Positions 18,901-27,858 of a DNA stretch of 64,000 bases are shown piece by piece. Position numbers and translations under genes: made by a program. Numbering within the stretch: position 1 is the stretch's first letter; each line of letters starts with the position of its first letter. The DNA lies in assembly GCA_947462815.1 (NCBI GenBank), contig CANHQR010000009.1, positions 1 to 64,000 on the forward strand. The letters run 5' to 3'. The notes under the pieces were generated by a model. The model made no database searches. It was not told the DNA's origin and worked only from the letters and a program-made list of their open reading frames with translations. The DNA is from Pseudobdellovibrionaceae bacterium (GTDB lineage: Bacteria; Bdellovibrionota; Bdellovibrionia; Bdellovibrionales; JAMPXM01).

Positions 18901-18992
18901 TTTGGCCAGCGGTGGGACGCGTGAATAACGCTCACGGCGATAAAAACCTTGTCTGCTCGTGCGCGCCTTTGGAGTCCTACGCTCAGAATTAA
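15990..18992 (+). CDS. gcvP: glycine dehydrogenase (decarboxylating), P-protein
   Basis: The product has 1000 residues, the normal length for the single-chain P-protein. ATG 15990 follows GGAGG at a 5-base spacing, while the ATG at 15963 has no site. Diagnostic stretches include [49 protein letters not shown] and, in the second half, the PLP-binding [18 protein letters not shown] with Lys748. The enzyme decarboxylates glycine and passes the aminomethyl group to the lipoyl arm of GcvH. gcvT and gcvH are encoded together at 56-58 kb, not here. I found no glycine-riboswitch consensus in the 300 bases upstream. It is cytoplasmic. Confidence 0.98.
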   Translation: MTAYPTQFASPTKGNRSADQAPSGPPSAASLAELENSQEFIARHIGPRPADQQAMLKALGAQSLEQLIEQTVPRAIRSPKALDLPSARGEGETLARAWEIASKNQVYRSFIGQGYHGTVTPPVVLRNILENPAWYTAYTPYQAEISQGRLEAILNFQTMVMDLTAMPIANASLLDEGTAAAEAMTMAHNVSDLVKADGSGARVFLVSDTCHPQTIEVVTRRAEPLGLEVRVLPVDQFEFSSETFAALVQDPDTQGRVRDLRALAEKAHAAKNLVICATDLLALTLLTPPGEWGADIVIGNSQRFGVPMGYGGPHAAFLATRDEYKRSIPGRIIGVSIDSAGQPALRLALQTREQHIRREKATSNICTAQVLLAVMASMYAVYHGPQGLRRIAERVHRLACALREGLRSATAVKVVHENFFDTLWVDCGSRDQALRVLQAARAERINLRDSGQTSLGVSFDEVSTRQDVLSLMKVFGVPTAGVEVAALDQKALAQNATAGSPAWPKALRRTSGFLQQRVFNSYHSETEMLRYMMRLQQKDLSLAHAMIPLGSCTMKLNATAEMIPVTWPEMGQIHPFAPIEQAQGYQQFIRELDGWLCEITGFAGVSLQPNAGSAGEYAGLLCIRDFHRARGHSHRNVCLIPSSAHGTNPASAVMAGMKVVVVACDREGNVDLADLRVKAEQHKDNLAALMVTYPSTHGVFEEAIQEICKVIHDRGGQVYMDGANFTAMVGLCRPGEFGPDVMHMNLHKTFCIPHGGGGPGVGPIGVREHLKAFLPGHNLADTTTGLRRDNSAVASAPFGSASILPISWAYIHMMGEAGLKQATEVAILNANYMAQRLEPHFPVLYKGKNGRVAHECILDLRGFKSVTVEDVAKRLIDYGFHAPTMSWPVVGTLMVEPTESESKEELDRFCDAMIAIRKEIDKVESGAWPKEDNPLKNAPHTLRAVTASEWSHAYSREEAAYPLPIVRERKFWPAVGRVNNAHGDKNLVCSCAPLESYAQN

Positions 18993-19158
18993 GGCGGCCG
19001 AGGGTCGCCTGAGCTGGCTCAAGGTGATGTAGCTTAATCCCATCGAGGTCATCGCCCGCTGAGGCTACTCGCCACAGAGCGAGCTGACCCGCTCCATCCG
19101 CGATGCCGTCGGCCCGCTCGGGCCGCGGCGTTGTCGGCTCACTCGGGCCGCACCGTCG

Positions 19159-19812
19159 TTATAAATCGCCGCGCAAGTCATCCTTGAGGTGATCGATGTG
19201 ACCATCTTGATCGATCGTCCAAATATCGAGTTGGGCGTCGTCGTCGAGATTCGCGGCCGCGATAACTTTGTAACCCGTCTCCGTCGCTGTGCAGTTCGGG
19301 CAAACAAGAGCGAGATCTGCCCAGGAGATCTCGCGCACCTTAGTCATCGGCGAGTAACCGAAGTCCAACTTCAGCGCCTCACCCAGCTTCACCACATTGT
19401 CGATCTGCGGCTCAGCGCCGGCGCGCGCCAGTTCCTTAGGAAAGTCCGCCGGCTTGGTAAAGCCGAACGCGAACATGACTTTCTTGGGAAACACGCGTAA
19501 CGCCTTCATGTCCGTCGTGTAATGACCATGTTGATTGAAGAATTGGCGCTCAGCTTCGTACATTAAAAGCAAATCTGCGCGCGCCACTCTTTGAATCGCG
19601 AAGACCTGACGATTCGCCAACCACGTCGAGCCGCCTGAGAGCAAAAACAGCAAGCCCCCAACAAACAAGAGCCCGATCCCGGCCATCACGACATGAATCA
19701 CACGCCGCCAGCGGGCTTCGGACTCCGTCTCAAACTGCGAGCCACCCGCTGGAGTGCCGGAACCAGGACCAGACGATAACTTCGATTCATCGGAATTATG
19801 AGATGAAGACAT
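19159..19812 (-). CDS. pilin-like membrane-anchored protein
   Basis: The product has 217 residues. A polar N-terminus of about 40 residues precedes one transmembrane helix (VIHVVMAGIGLLFVGGLLFLL). After it comes a segment typical of type IV pilin-like domains: AIQRVARADLLLMYEAERQFFNQHGHYTTDMKAL. It lacks a prepilin peptidase cleavage motif, so it is a pilin-fold relative rather than a pilin. A cysteine pair (VCPNCTATETGYKV) and an acidic C-terminus (NLDDDAQLDIWTIDQDG), reminiscent of calcium-binding ends of pseudopilins, are visible. It is divergent from the patatin gene. The function is unknown. Confidence 0.65.
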   Translation of the reverse strand: MSSSHNSDESKLSSGPGSGTPAGGSQFETESEARWRRVIHVVMAGIGLLFVGGLLFLLSGGSTWLANRQVFAIQRVARADLLLMYEAERQFFNQHGHYTTDMKALRVFPKKVMFAFGFTKPADFPKELARAGAEPQIDNVVKLGEALKLDFGYSPMTKVREISWADLALVCPNCTATETGYKVIAAANLDDDAQLDIWTIDQDGHIDHLKDDLRGDL

Positions 19813-19896
19813 GTCACAGCTTTATCAGGCTTCGCCTCCTCGACCAAGGCCAAGTCGCGACTTGGTCGAGGCAAGCTGAACACTTAAGCTATTGGA

Positions 19897-21051
19897 ATGA
19901 CCACGCAGAGCCCGTCCTCCGGACGACCTCCAAGCAAGCTGGGCCTCGTTCTCTCAGGTGGCGGAGCCCGTGGCGCCTATCAGGCGGGAGTGCTGCGCGG
20001 CATTGCCGAAATCGCCGGCGAGCTCGGCATCGATCGCCCGTTTCGTGTGGTCGCAGGAGTCAGCGCGGGTGCGGTGAATGCCGGGTACATCGCAGCAGCA
20101 GCTGACAATTTTCAGGCCGCCACCGATCAGCTCACTAAGAATTGGCAAGAGATTGAGGCCGATCGCGTGTTTAAGACGGATGCTCTCACCGCGGGCCGCT
20201 TGGGCGTCAAGTTCGCCCTCGATGCGGCGATCGGCGCACTCTATCAAAAGAAGCTCGCGCGCTCCTTGCTCGACACTTCCCCCCTGTGGGACTACCTCAC
20301 CGAGAAAATCGACTTTGGAAAAATCTCGCGCCATCTCCATGATGGGCATCTCGACGCCGTGGCCCTTACGGCGATGAACTACACGAGTTCGCACTCGATC
20401 ACCTTTGTCGAGAGCGCTCATCCATTCACCGCTTGGGATCGCAGTCGCCGACGGAGCGAGTCCACCAAGCTTGGGGTCGAACACATCATGGCCTCCAGTG
20501 CGATCCCGTTGTTTTTCCCTCCGGTCCGCGTCGGCGAGGATCACTTTGGCGACGGTTCGCTTCGTAACACCGCCCCCCTTTCGCCTGCCATTCATCTGGG
20601 CGCTGAGCGCCTCGTCGTCATCAGCGTTCGTCGCCCCGATCCCATTGCACCGATCAGTACAGTGGGCATCGAGCCCTCTCTCGCACGCGTACTCGGCGTG
20701 ATTCTCAACGCGCTCCTCATGGATGCGATTGAGTTCGACATGGAACGCCTCAGTCGCATCAATCAGACGGTCGACGTTCTACCCGCAGAGACCAAACAAC
20801 GTCTTGCCCTTCGCAAGGTGGACTATCTCTGGATCCGCCCCAGCGTGGACATTGGTGCGATTGCGACAGGGCACTACGAGCATCTGCCACGTGTGATTCG
20901 CTACCTGGTCAGTGGCTTAGGTTCGGCGCGCGAGGCCTCTGAACTGACGTCCTACCTATTGTTTAATTCGCAATTTTGCAGCGAGCTCGTTCGCATTGGA
21001 CGCGACGATGCCCTCGCACAACGCGAGCATCTCGTCCGTTTTCTGACTTAA
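19897..21051 (+). CDS. patatin-like phospholipase
   Basis: The product has 384 residues with no signal peptide. The three patatin signatures are present: the oxyanion loop GGGARGAYQAG (residues 21-31), the nucleophile elbow GVSAG with Ser56, and the catalytic Asp219 in GDGS (DGS in place of the usual DGG/DGA). The body follows the RssA/YchK type (MNYTSSHSITFVES, MASSAIPLFFPPV). It should hydrolyse acyl esters of phospholipids as a Ser-Asp dyad enzyme. The C-terminal third (MDAIEFDMERLSRIN onward) is a helical extension. In predatory bacteria such enzymes may act on prey lipid, but the lack of an export signal argues for a cytoplasmic role. Confidence 0.92.
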   Translation: MTTQSPSSGRPPSKLGLVLSGGGARGAYQAGVLRGIAEIAGELGIDRPFRVVAGVSAGAVNAGYIAAAADNFQAATDQLTKNWQEIEADRVFKTDALTAGRLGVKFALDAAIGALYQKKLARSLLDTSPLWDYLTEKIDFGKISRHLHDGHLDAVALTAMNYTSSHSITFVESAHPFTAWDRSRRRSESTKLGVEHIMASSAIPLFFPPVRVGEDHFGDGSLRNTAPLSPAIHLGAERLVVISVRRPDPIAPISTVGIEPSLARVLGVILNALLMDAIEFDMERLSRINQTVDVLPAETKQRLALRKVDYLWIRPSVDIGAIATGHYEHLPRVIRYLVSGLGSAREASELTSYLLFNSQFCSELVRIGRDDALAQREHLVRFLT

Positions 21052-21126
21052 GACCCGCAAGCTTTCGCACATCGATGCCGATAGCGCTTCGACAAATTCC
21101 AAAATGGGCCAACAAGGAGGTTGAAG

Positions 21127-21897
21127 ATGGTCGCCATTCCTAAGCCACCTGCATCGAAGGCAATGACCTCGATCACTCAGCTCGGTGTTTATCTGCTGAT
21201 CGGACTTCACGTATTTCTAACCGGCTGTGCACCCCAAGGTCCTGCCACGCCGACTGAAGTTGTTGCCGATGACACGGACGTCGAATCATTTTTTGATGAA
21301 AGTCTCAGTGAACAGGCCTCGCGACAAATCTGGCCGGAAGCTCCCTACGACGAAGCTTCGCGCCGAAGAATTCTCGCCGCCTATCAGCACCTCGATCCGC
21401 AACAACAAATTCGCGACGATCTCCTCGAGCGGGCCGTGCTCTTTCACTTCACCTTTCGAGATCACTTGCGGACCGATATGCTCTCCATCATCGATTTCAG
21501 CAAGCCTTCTTGGGAGGCTCGCTTTTATTTGGTCAATTTGAAGACCGGTACCGTGCAGGCGATGCACGTATCGCACGGTACGGGCTCCGACGCCAATCGC
21601 GATGGCATTGCGGAGAGCTTCTCCAATCGTTCGGGGTCCAACGCCTCGTCTCTGGGATTCTATGTGGGAGCCGAAACCTACCAAGGTAAAAATGGTTTAT
21701 CACTTCGACTCGACGGCCGCAGTGATACGAACTCAAATGCCCGAGCTCGAGCTGTGGTCATTCATGGCGCCGACTATGTTCAAGACCGAAGCGTGATTCA
21801 GGGCCGAAGCTGGGGATGTCCGGCGGTCAGCTGGAAGAATCTGCAATCTACAATTCAAGGCATCAAGCAGGGCGGCTTGCTGTTCATCGGCCGTTGA
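21127..21897 (+). CDS. murein L,D-transpeptidase catalytic-domain lipoprotein
   Basis: ATG 21127 is six bases after AAGGAGG, giving 256 residues. The signal peptide ends in a lipobox FLTGC. The catalytic part is the YkuD_2 type (PF13645 kind): an N-terminal helical section, strands ARFYLVNLKTGTVQAMHVSHG and SSLGFYVGAETYQGKNGLSLRLDG, then VIHGADYV and the nucleophile box GRSWGCPAVS. The cysteine forms the acyl-enzyme in L,D-transpeptidation or carboxypeptidation of peptidoglycan peptides. Lipidation places it on a membrane facing the cell wall. It is a stand-alone gene downstream of the patatin gene with its own ribosome-binding site. Confidence 0.9.
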   Translation: MVAIPKPPASKAMTSITQLGVYLLIGLHVFLTGCAPQGPATPTEVVADDTDVESFFDESLSEQASRQIWPEAPYDEASRRRILAAYQHLDPQQQIRDDLLERAVLFHFTFRDHLRTDMLSIIDFSKPSWEARFYLVNLKTGTVQAMHVSHGTGSDANRDGIAESFSNRSGSNASSLGFYVGAETYQGKNGLSLRLDGRSDTNSNARARAVVIHGADYVQDRSVIQGRSWGCPAVSWKNLQSTIQGIKQGGLLFIGR

Positions 21898-21914
21898 GTT
21901 CCCAATCACTCGAA

Positions 21915-22919
21915 TCAGATTTGCGCGGGGTTGTTCGCCAACTCCGCTAAGGACGCGAGCGGCTCACACGCGAACTTACGGCCTTGAAAATGTCCGCCCT
22001 CATTCACCCGATCAATCACACCTTGCCAAGATTTCATTTTGTGACGAACCCAATCCGGCGCGATCAACTCATCCCATCTCGACGAAAGCGCCGCTAAGCG
22101 ATGCACGGCAATGCGGGGATCTAAATGATCTAAGAAGACGCCCACACGATGCGAATATTGATCGAGGTCCACCGGTTGAAATTCGCCCCGCGCGTAGAGA
22201 TCCGCTAACGGCGTTCCCTTTAAAACGTGCAAATTGTGAAGCTTCACATTGCTGATCGGAAGCGAGTTACACAGCCGTGCGGTTTCGATGATTTGTTTGT
22301 CGGTCTCGGTTGGCCAACCGAAAATCAGGTGCACGCCGACATCGACCTGAGCCTCCCGCGCCACACGCTCGATGCCGCGAATCGCTTGCGCACCCGTGTG
22401 CCCCCGGCGCATCCACACAAGTTGCTCATCGTCGAAACTCTGCACGCCAATTTCGATGCCGACCCATTTGCGTTGATTCATCTCGCGCCAAGTCCGCAAG
22501 ACAGCCTCCGACAAACAGTCAGGCCGAGTCCCCACCACCATGCCGACCACGTCATCGAGCCGCCACGCGAGCTCCATGCCGTCACGCAGTTTACCGAGCG
22601 CCGTGAACGTCGTCGTGTAGGCCTGAAAGTAAATGAGAAATTTATCGGCGTTGAACCGCGAAGCCACTTTGGCTCGATGCTCGTCCACTTGCCGCTCGAG
22701 ATCGAGTCCTTGTGACTCGGCGTAAGCGAAGCTGCCGTGCTCATCGCAGAAAATGCAGGTCTGCATCCCCCGCAAGCCCTCGCGATTCGGACAAGTGTCG
22801 GCGATGGAGACGGGAATCTTGACGACCTTGCCGCCAAAGCGCTCTCGATAATCGAGACTGATCGGGTGATAAGGTTTGCCTTCCCAAGCTTCAGGAGGCG
22901 ATCCGGAGAGCGTTTGCAT
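21915..22919 (-). CDS. TIGR01212-family radical SAM protein (YhcC-like)
   Basis: The product has 334 residues from ATG 22919; the extension to 23051 is unlike protein and was dropped. The iron-sulfur motif is spread as in this family: DTCPNREGLRGMQTCIFC. Further landmarks are SFAYAESQG, FLIYFQAYTTTF, VVGTRPDCL, WVGIEIGVQSFDDEQLVWMRRGHT, VGVHLIFGWPTE, and LHNLHVLKGTPLA. It binds a 4Fe-4S cluster and SAM in the cytoplasm and resembles E. coli YhcC, whose exact reaction I do not know. It converges with the L,D-transpeptidase gene (18 bases apart). It has no obvious operon partner. Confidence 0.9.
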   Translation of the reverse strand: MQTLSGSPPEAWEGKPYHPISLDYRERFGGKVVKIPVSIADTCPNREGLRGMQTCIFCDEHGSFAYAESQGLDLERQVDEHRAKVASRFNADKFLIYFQAYTTTFTALGKLRDGMELAWRLDDVVGMVVGTRPDCLSEAVLRTWREMNQRKWVGIEIGVQSFDDEQLVWMRRGHTGAQAIRGIERVAREAQVDVGVHLIFGWPTETDKQIIETARLCNSLPISNVKLHNLHVLKGTPLADLYARGEFQPVDLDQYSHRVGVFLDHLDPRIAVHRLAALSSRWDELIAPDWVRHKMKSWQGVIDRVNEGGHFQGRKFACEPLASLAELANNPAQI

Positions 22920-23177
22920 CCGCTTGGTGTGCGGGAGGTGGGCTCGGCTGTCAACTCCTGAACTGGCTTCGCTGACTGTTGAAGGCCGATGATTGATCGA
23001 CCTAAATATTTGAAATTTATAGTGAATTTGCGTGTTTTCGAATGCCAACATAGAGTGCAGACGGAGTCGGACAAACGAAGAATTGTATTCCCTTGATCGC
23101 TTTCATGATTTTCAAAATTGGAACTTGCCCTCACTGGCCCCGCCGCCGCACTTTCAACAGTCAAAGGAGCCAGCTGA

Positions 23178-23903
23178 GTGGGACTCAATTTCTACCGCAC
23201 CGACGACACATCTTGGACAGCCCGCCACGTTCTCGACGATGCCGAGGAGGGCGAAAGCATGCATTCACTCCGCGGAGCCTTCAGCGAAACCGTTTACATC
23301 TACGGCGATGCTAATCTCTGGGCTCGGCAACACATCTCGAGTTCTGAGATCAAAGTTTTCTCGCTCGGACTCGGACTGGGGTATGTGGAAATCCTCAGTG
23401 CGGCATATGCGCTCGCCGCCCAATCTCCGATTTCCGGCGTGAGCTTTGAGGCCGACGCGGAGCTTATTCACGCGTTTCAGGCCTGGCTGCTCGCGAACTC
23501 GAAGCCCGGCGTGGTGCCCTTTGAAATTTACGAAGACATTTTGCAGCGAGCGGCCCAACAAGCGAGCGTCGAGCCGGTGCGCCTCCGTCAGGAGCTGGCC
23601 TCCGCGTTGCTGAGCAAGGCTTGGATCCTCAACGCAGCCCTTACGCCTGACTCCTCGTTCGTTGAGGCCCGCGCCTGTCATGTGATCGCGTTTGATGCCT
23701 TTAGCCGAAAGACCACACCCGAGCTGTGGACACGTGAGTTCCTGGATCGCTTTTTGTCCGAGGTCCCCGCATCAAAATGCGTCTTATCAACCTACGCTTG
23801 CACAGGTGATCTGAAGCGCGCTCTTTTGCATGCAGGCTTCAATTTGCAGATCCGCCCGGGCTTTGCGGCCAAGAGGGATTCGACCTTTGCGACTCGCGCT
23901 TAG
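23178..23903 (+). CDS. MnmC-like methyltransferase domain protein
   Basis: The product has 241 residues from GTG 23178, with AGGAG upstream. The layout follows the MnmC methyltransferase domain (Methyltransf_30): MHSLRGAFSETVYIYGDANLW at the start, KVFSLGLGLGYVEIL as the SAM-binding loop, and VIAFDAFSRKTTPELWTREFLDRF. It ends with STYACTGDLKRALLHAGFNLQI and an AAKRDSTFATR tail. MnmC completes the mnm5s2U modification of tRNA wobble uridine. E. coli MnmC also has a FAD oxidoreductase domain, which is absent here; single-domain versions are known. The stop overlaps the end of the convergent pfk gene by 4 bases. Confidence 0.85.
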   Translation: MGLNFYRTDDTSWTARHVLDDAEEGESMHSLRGAFSETVYIYGDANLWARQHISSSEIKVFSLGLGLGYVEILSAAYALAAQSPISGVSFEADAELIHAFQAWLLANSKPGVVPFEIYEDILQRAAQQASVEPVRLRQELASALLSKAWILNAALTPDSSFVEARACHVIAFDAFSRKTTPELWTREFLDRFLSEVPASKCVLSTYACTGDLKRALLHAGFNLQIRPGFAAKRDSTFATRA

Positions 23904-24961
23904 ATGAATAAGCCAAGTGCTTGCGCCAGTTTCACCCATCGATGCTCGCGATCGACGAGTCGCGCCGGTTTCATGAGATCTGTAAGAGGCGCGCGCGTGA
24001 CGCGGCCATCGCGAACCACCACGGCCTGGCCCCACTGGTTTTCGCTCACCATGCGCGCCACTTCGACCCCCATGGCGGCTGTGATGAATCTGTCCGTCGT
24101 CGTCGGATGCCGCGAACGCTGCAAGTGTCCCAGAACAACATGCCGCGCCTCCCACTGCGTTTCGCGCTCTACCCACCGCGCGAGTTCCTCGGCGACGCCG
24201 CCCAATCTTTCACTCTGCGGAGATCCGGGGACATGAAAGGCCACACGGGGCTGACCACCCTGAGCGTGAGCGCCCTCGCCAATCACCACCATCGCACCTC
24301 GACGGCCTGAAGACTTGAGCGTCAGCAAATGTTGTTTAAGAGCCATCGGATCGTAGGGACGCTCGGGAATTAAAATGATGTCCGCATAACTTGCCAAGCC
24401 TCCACCGAGAGCGATCCATCCCGCCGTACGCCCCATGGTCTCGACGACGATCACGCGCCGATGCGCCTCGGCCGTGGCGCGCAAGGCATCGACACTCTCG
24501 GCAACCACGGCACACGCCGTATCGAAGCCAAACGTCACATCCGTACCTTGCAAATCATTATCTATGGTTTTCGGGACTCCGATGAGCCGAAGACTCTGCC
24601 CCCCATTGAGAACGCGCGACAAGCCCTCGAAGGTCCCGTCGCCACCGGCTGCAATCAAACCTTCCAAGCGCAAATTCGAGAGAGCTTTTGCAAACTCGGC
24701 TTCGCGTCCCTTTGTCCCCGACTTGTTCGACGTGCCGAGGAGGGTTCCGGCGAAGTTATGCGCCCCGCGAACTCGCTCGGCATCGAGAGGAATACACCGA
24801 CCCTCGTAGATCCCCTCAAAACCATCGCAGATCCCGACGATCTCAAGGTTCAACGGTGCTAAGGCGCGGACCGTCGCTTCGATGATTCCGTTCAAACCTG
24901 GGGCGTCACCGCCGCCTGTGAGTAGGCCGATCCGCTTTCGAGTCGTGCTGCTGTTGGACAT
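23900..24961 (-). CDS. pfkA: 6-phosphofructokinase
   Basis: The product has 353 residues. PFK signatures are GLLTGGGDAPGLNG at the N-terminus, AAGGDGTFEGL, GVPKTIDNDLQGTD, VETMGRTAGWIAL and HVVLGHLQRSRHP. Two positions set the phosphoryl donor: Gly in GGDGT is the ATP-type residue, while Lys in PKTIDND is typical of PPi-dependent and group III enzymes. The Gly/Lys pair occurs in group III ATP-PFKs of actinobacteria, so ATP is the likelier donor. The enzyme makes fructose 1,6-bisphosphate in glycolysis. It is transcribed alone, divergent from the GNAT gene. Confidence 0.95.
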   Translation of the reverse strand: MSNSSTTRKRIGLLTGGGDAPGLNGIIEATVRALAPLNLEIVGICDGFEGIYEGRCIPLDAERVRGAHNFAGTLLGTSNKSGTKGREAEFAKALSNLRLEGLIAAGGDGTFEGLSRVLNGGQSLRLIGVPKTIDNDLQGTDVTFGFDTACAVVAESVDALRATAEAHRRVIVVETMGRTAGWIALGGGLASYADIILIPERPYDPMALKQHLLTLKSSGRRGAMVVIGEGAHAQGGQPRVAFHVPGSPQSERLGGVAEELARWVERETQWEARHVVLGHLQRSRHPTTTDRFITAAMGVEVARMVSENQWGQAVVVRDGRVTRAPLTDLMKPARLVDREHRWVKLAQALGLFI

Positions 24962-25010
24962 CTGTGAACTCCCCTTCCCAAAAGTTTACCGAGCCGCTAG
25001 TCGTTTGTTG

Positions 25011-25952
25011 ATGAGCTTTTCGCGACCGCCAAGACACGGGGCCAAAGTCCCGCTCGATGCTCGACTCTACGCTCGCTTTGAGGAGTGGAAGCATGCACTC
25101 TTGCAGGCGAGCTCTCGGGCGATCGAGTTGCGCGAGCCCGCGCTGAGACAAGCTTGGCTCGCACGGCACCACCAGATCCTGACCTTGGCCTCGCCTCGCG
25201 CTCTGGGCGGTGGGGCCGAGACCGAGAATCTCCTCGGGTGGTCGACCTCCCCAAATCCTGAGTCGTCGCCTGATCAATTCGGCGTTCTACTTCCTCACGC
25301 ACAGATCGCCGTCATTCGCTTTGGCGATCGACCCTTGCCTTTGATGGAATGGATGAAAATGACTTCCGCGCGCCAGTTCTGGCGAGGAGACTCGGATCTT
25401 TCTGTCGAAGATGCGAGCCTTCAAGTGCATCAATGGGCATGGCTCAAAGAGCTCACCGCATCTTCTCCTTTCGCCCCAGATGAATCTCAAAACACACCCT
25501 TCAGCCTTCGACGTGCGACGGCCGCGGATCTTTGGAATATTCAGGAGATGGCCTCAACTCTGGCTCAAGACATTCGCGAGTCCCCGATGGCCACGCGGGC
25601 GGAAGCCCTACACTGGATGAGAGCCGGTCGACTCTTTTTATTGATGCGGAAATCGGATTCTGCTTTCAGTGCTTTGCCGCTCGCCATGGGGGCCCTCTCG
25701 GGTGAGTTTCACGACCCCTTCGCCGGAAGAACCTCGGAGAGACTCTCACTCTTGTTTGTGCGTCGTGAATTTCGAGGTCAGGGGATTGGGCAAGAATTCA
25801 TCGCGCAAATCGAGGCTCAACTTCGCAGTGAGTCTATTCAAGATTTGGTGCTGTTTTCAGATCTACGGCAGGAAGCGACGAATCGCTTCTACGCCAAATT
25901 GGGATTCCAACATCGAGGCTCCTGGTCACTCTTGAGCATCTCGAACTCGTGA
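25011..25952 (+). CDS. GNAT-family N-acetyltransferase
   Basis: The product has 313 residues from ATG 25011; the longer frame overlaps pfkA and lacks a site. The GNAT fold sits in the C-terminal half: FSLRRATAADLWNIQEMAS opens the domain, and motif A is LFVRREFRGQGIGQEFIAQIEAQL with the R-G-Q-G-I-G acetyl-CoA loop. TNRFYAKLGFQHRGSW is the closing motif B. The N-terminal half resembles the helical domain found ahead of GNAT in DUF4081-type proteins (RLYARFEEWKHALL, GVLLPHAQIAVIRFG). The acceptor is unknown. A loose inverted repeat follows the stop. Confidence 0.85.
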   Translation: MSFSRPPRHGAKVPLDARLYARFEEWKHALLQASSRAIELREPALRQAWLARHHQILTLASPRALGGGAETENLLGWSTSPNPESSPDQFGVLLPHAQIAVIRFGDRPLPLMEWMKMTSARQFWRGDSDLSVEDASLQVHQWAWLKELTASSPFAPDESQNTPFSLRRATAADLWNIQEMASTLAQDIRESPMATRAEALHWMRAGRLFLLMRKSDSAFSALPLAMGALSGEFHDPFAGRTSERLSLLFVRREFRGQGIGQEFIAQIEAQLRSESIQDLVLFSDLRQEATNRFYAKLGFQHRGSWSLLSISNS

Positions 25953-25964
25953 AATGAAGACTTG

Positions 25965-25999
25965 AACTCCCGCCCCCGCTGAGCAAAAGAGGGAGTTCT
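25965..25999. terminator. inverted repeat between convergent genes
   Basis: GAACTCCC at 25965-25972 pairs with GGGAGTTC at 25992-25999, an 8-base stem with a 19-base loop between the GNAT gene and the convergent Cys-rich gene. There is no T-run, so termination is only possible, not sure. Confidence 0.4.
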
Positions 26000-26013
26000 A
26001 TCTCGAACAATTC

Positions 26014-26646
26014 TCAGCGACGGTTCGGGCCCATACTCGACATTGCCGATTTGCAGCCCTCAGACAGCTGCGCTTCTTTTTCTTTCATACACTTCATCAG
26101 CTTGCCGTCACCCGGCTTCATTCCCGGGCAATGCTTTTCCACATCACTGCTGCAGGCGGCACGCATTTCTTGACGACGATCTTTGCGCTCGTCTTTCATC
26201 TTGTCCCAGCTCGCCTTGCACTCTGCGGAGACCTGCGACTCTTTTTCTTTCAAACACTTGATCAATCGACCCTCGCCAGGTTGCACACCCGCGCAGAGTT
26301 TCTCAAGATCCGCTTTGCACGCCGGGCCCATCATCGCCCCGCCACCGTGGGGTCCATGGCCCTTCTTCATTCCCATACCCATGTCTTTGGCATTCACCTT
26401 GGCATCTTGGACTTGCGCCGAAGCGGCGGGTGGTGGTGCAGCCGGAGCGGCAGGCGCGGCCGCCGGTGCTGCTGCGGGTACGGCAGCTGTTCCAACTGAA
26501 GCCGAAGATTGAGCGAAGCTTGTCGAGCTCACGACCAGGTTAAGCCCCGTCGCGATCACCGCCGCACAGAGCAGCGAAGTTGAACGGGAAAATTTGCAGG
26601 CCTTTACAGAGAACAATCGATCCAACCTAGCCGGTGTGCTTTTCAT
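26014..26646 (-). CDS. exported cysteine-rich-repeat protein
   Basis: The product has 210 residues, with GGAGGA seven bases before the ATG. A signal peptide ends at SFAQ. An Ala/Pro-rich linker (AAVPAAAPAAAPAAPAAPPP) and a Met/Gly/His-rich segment (MGMGMKKGHGPHGGG) lead to two copies of a four-cysteine repeat. Copy one spans CKADLEKLCAGVQPGEGRLIKC and the following SAECKASW. Copy two spans CSSDVEKHCPGMKPGDGKLMKC and SEGCKSAM. This is the bacterial form of the GLG1/Cys_rich_FGFR repeat (PF00839). It should lie in the periplasm. The Met/His segment could bind metal, but that is my inference; the role is unknown. Confidence 0.8.
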   Translation of the reverse strand: MKSTPARLDRLFSVKACKFSRSTSLLCAAVIATGLNLVVSSTSFAQSSASVGTAAVPAAAPAAAPAAPAAPPPAASAQVQDAKVNAKDMGMGMKKGHGPHGGGAMMGPACKADLEKLCAGVQPGEGRLIKCLKEKESQVSAECKASWDKMKDERKDRRQEMRAACSSDVEKHCPGMKPGDGKLMKCMKEKEAQLSEGCKSAMSSMGPNRR

Positions 26647-26658
26647 GATTCCTCCAGT

Positions 26659-27750
26659 TCATTTCCGAACCAGAGTTAGGATGACCGGGTAGTGATCTGA
26701 TGGCAAACCCCGCTTGTGGTCGATGTGCGTGGGAATCATTCTGGTGCGCCCCGTAACATCCTTATAACGATAGACCCAAGTCTCATCTGACTTCAGTCGT
26801 GGCCGCCAGCTCGGCGGCACCAAAATGTAGTCAATTTGCCGATAGAAACCGGGACGGCGGCGGTGGAGACGGGCCCAGGTAAAGCGCTCTTCCGGGCTCG
26901 CGCCAATGGCCTCGAGAATGTCCAACCACTCATCGCGGTTCTCACGCCAAGCGCGGAACTCCTCATCCGTCCAGAGATCACCATTGAAGTCGCCCGCAAC
27001 TAAAACGAGATCTCCGAATTCGGCGCGTCGCTCTCGATAGATTTGCAGGAGCGTTTCCGCTTCGGCTCGCCTTCGATCTCGACCACCGGGATCCAAACCG
27101 TGCCGATCCAGATGGGATTTCAAATGTGCGAGAAGACAAACCAGGACCACTTGACCCGTTTGAGGATGCAAGAGCCGTAACTCCGCCGCGTCTCGAGAAA
27201 AGCGATGCGACTCACGTTGGGCGTGTCGGAGATGATCGTAGCCTGACTCGCGCGAAAGAGCTTCGTGTGGATACAAAAATCCGAGCTCGCGATCGCGATG
27301 CGAATTCAATTCGACGACAAATCCGAGATCCCGGCGAACCAAATAGCCCACATCAATGCCGCGATCAGAGTTTCCTTCGATAAGCTGAGGCTTCCATTCG
27401 CCATTCAAAAAAAGCTCAGCAAAATTCGCCAAACTCTCTGCCCCACCGACCTCCGACAGCATCAAAATATCCGGATTCAGTTCGCGAATGATCGCGGCGA
27501 TCTGTCGACAATGCTCCAAAGACTTATTCTTTGTCGTGGATCTTGAAAATCGTTGCCATTCGCTTTCCGAGAGCTGGCGCGGTCCGAGGTTTCCGCCAAG
27601 ATTCTTGGGGCTAACTTCTTCCTGGAATCGAATGCGCTCGTCCTCTTCGAGTCGGGCACGCACATCCGCCAAAGGCTCGTCGAGCAAGACGAAAAGATTC
27701 TCGACGTTCCAAGCAACGAGTCGCCAATCTCTCTCTTCAAAGCTCGACAC
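26659..27750 (-). CDS. endonuclease/exonuclease/phosphatase family protein
   Basis: The product has 363 residues with no signal peptide. The DNase I-like (EEP) catalytic points appear in order: WRLVAWNVENLF (Asn), DILMLSEVGG (catalytic Glu), LLAHLKSH, LVAGDFNGD (Asp/Asn pair), RQIDYILVP and SDHYPVIL (general base His). This fold covers exonuclease III, DNase I and inositol or sphingomyelin phosphatases, so the substrate cannot be named. It ends 12 bases before the Cys-rich gene and may be co-transcribed with it, although that gene has its own ribosome-binding site. The gene is divergent from the APC transporter. Confidence 0.88.
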   Translation of the reverse strand: MSSFEERDWRLVAWNVENLFVLLDEPLADVRARLEEDERIRFQEEVSPKNLGGNLGPRQLSESEWQRFSRSTTKNKSLEHCRQIAAIIRELNPDILMLSEVGGAESLANFAELFLNGEWKPQLIEGNSDRGIDVGYLVRRDLGFVVELNSHRDRELGFLYPHEALSRESGYDHLRHAQRESHRFSRDAAELRLLHPQTGQVVLVCLLAHLKSHLDRHGLDPGGRDRRRAEAETLLQIYRERRAEFGDLVLVAGDFNGDLWTDEEFRAWRENRDEWLDILEAIGASPEERFTWARLHRRRPGFYRQIDYILVPPSWRPRLKSDETWVYRYKDVTGRTRMIPTHIDHKRGLPSDHYPVILTLVRK

Positions 27751-27858
27751 AGTAAGGGCTCCAAAACTTCACACACCAAACTCGCGCCTCGGATGTGAAG
27801 CGCTGCATTTTATTCTCTCTCGCTTGTCGGGGCTCTGCCAACTTCCTATTCTTTCGGG

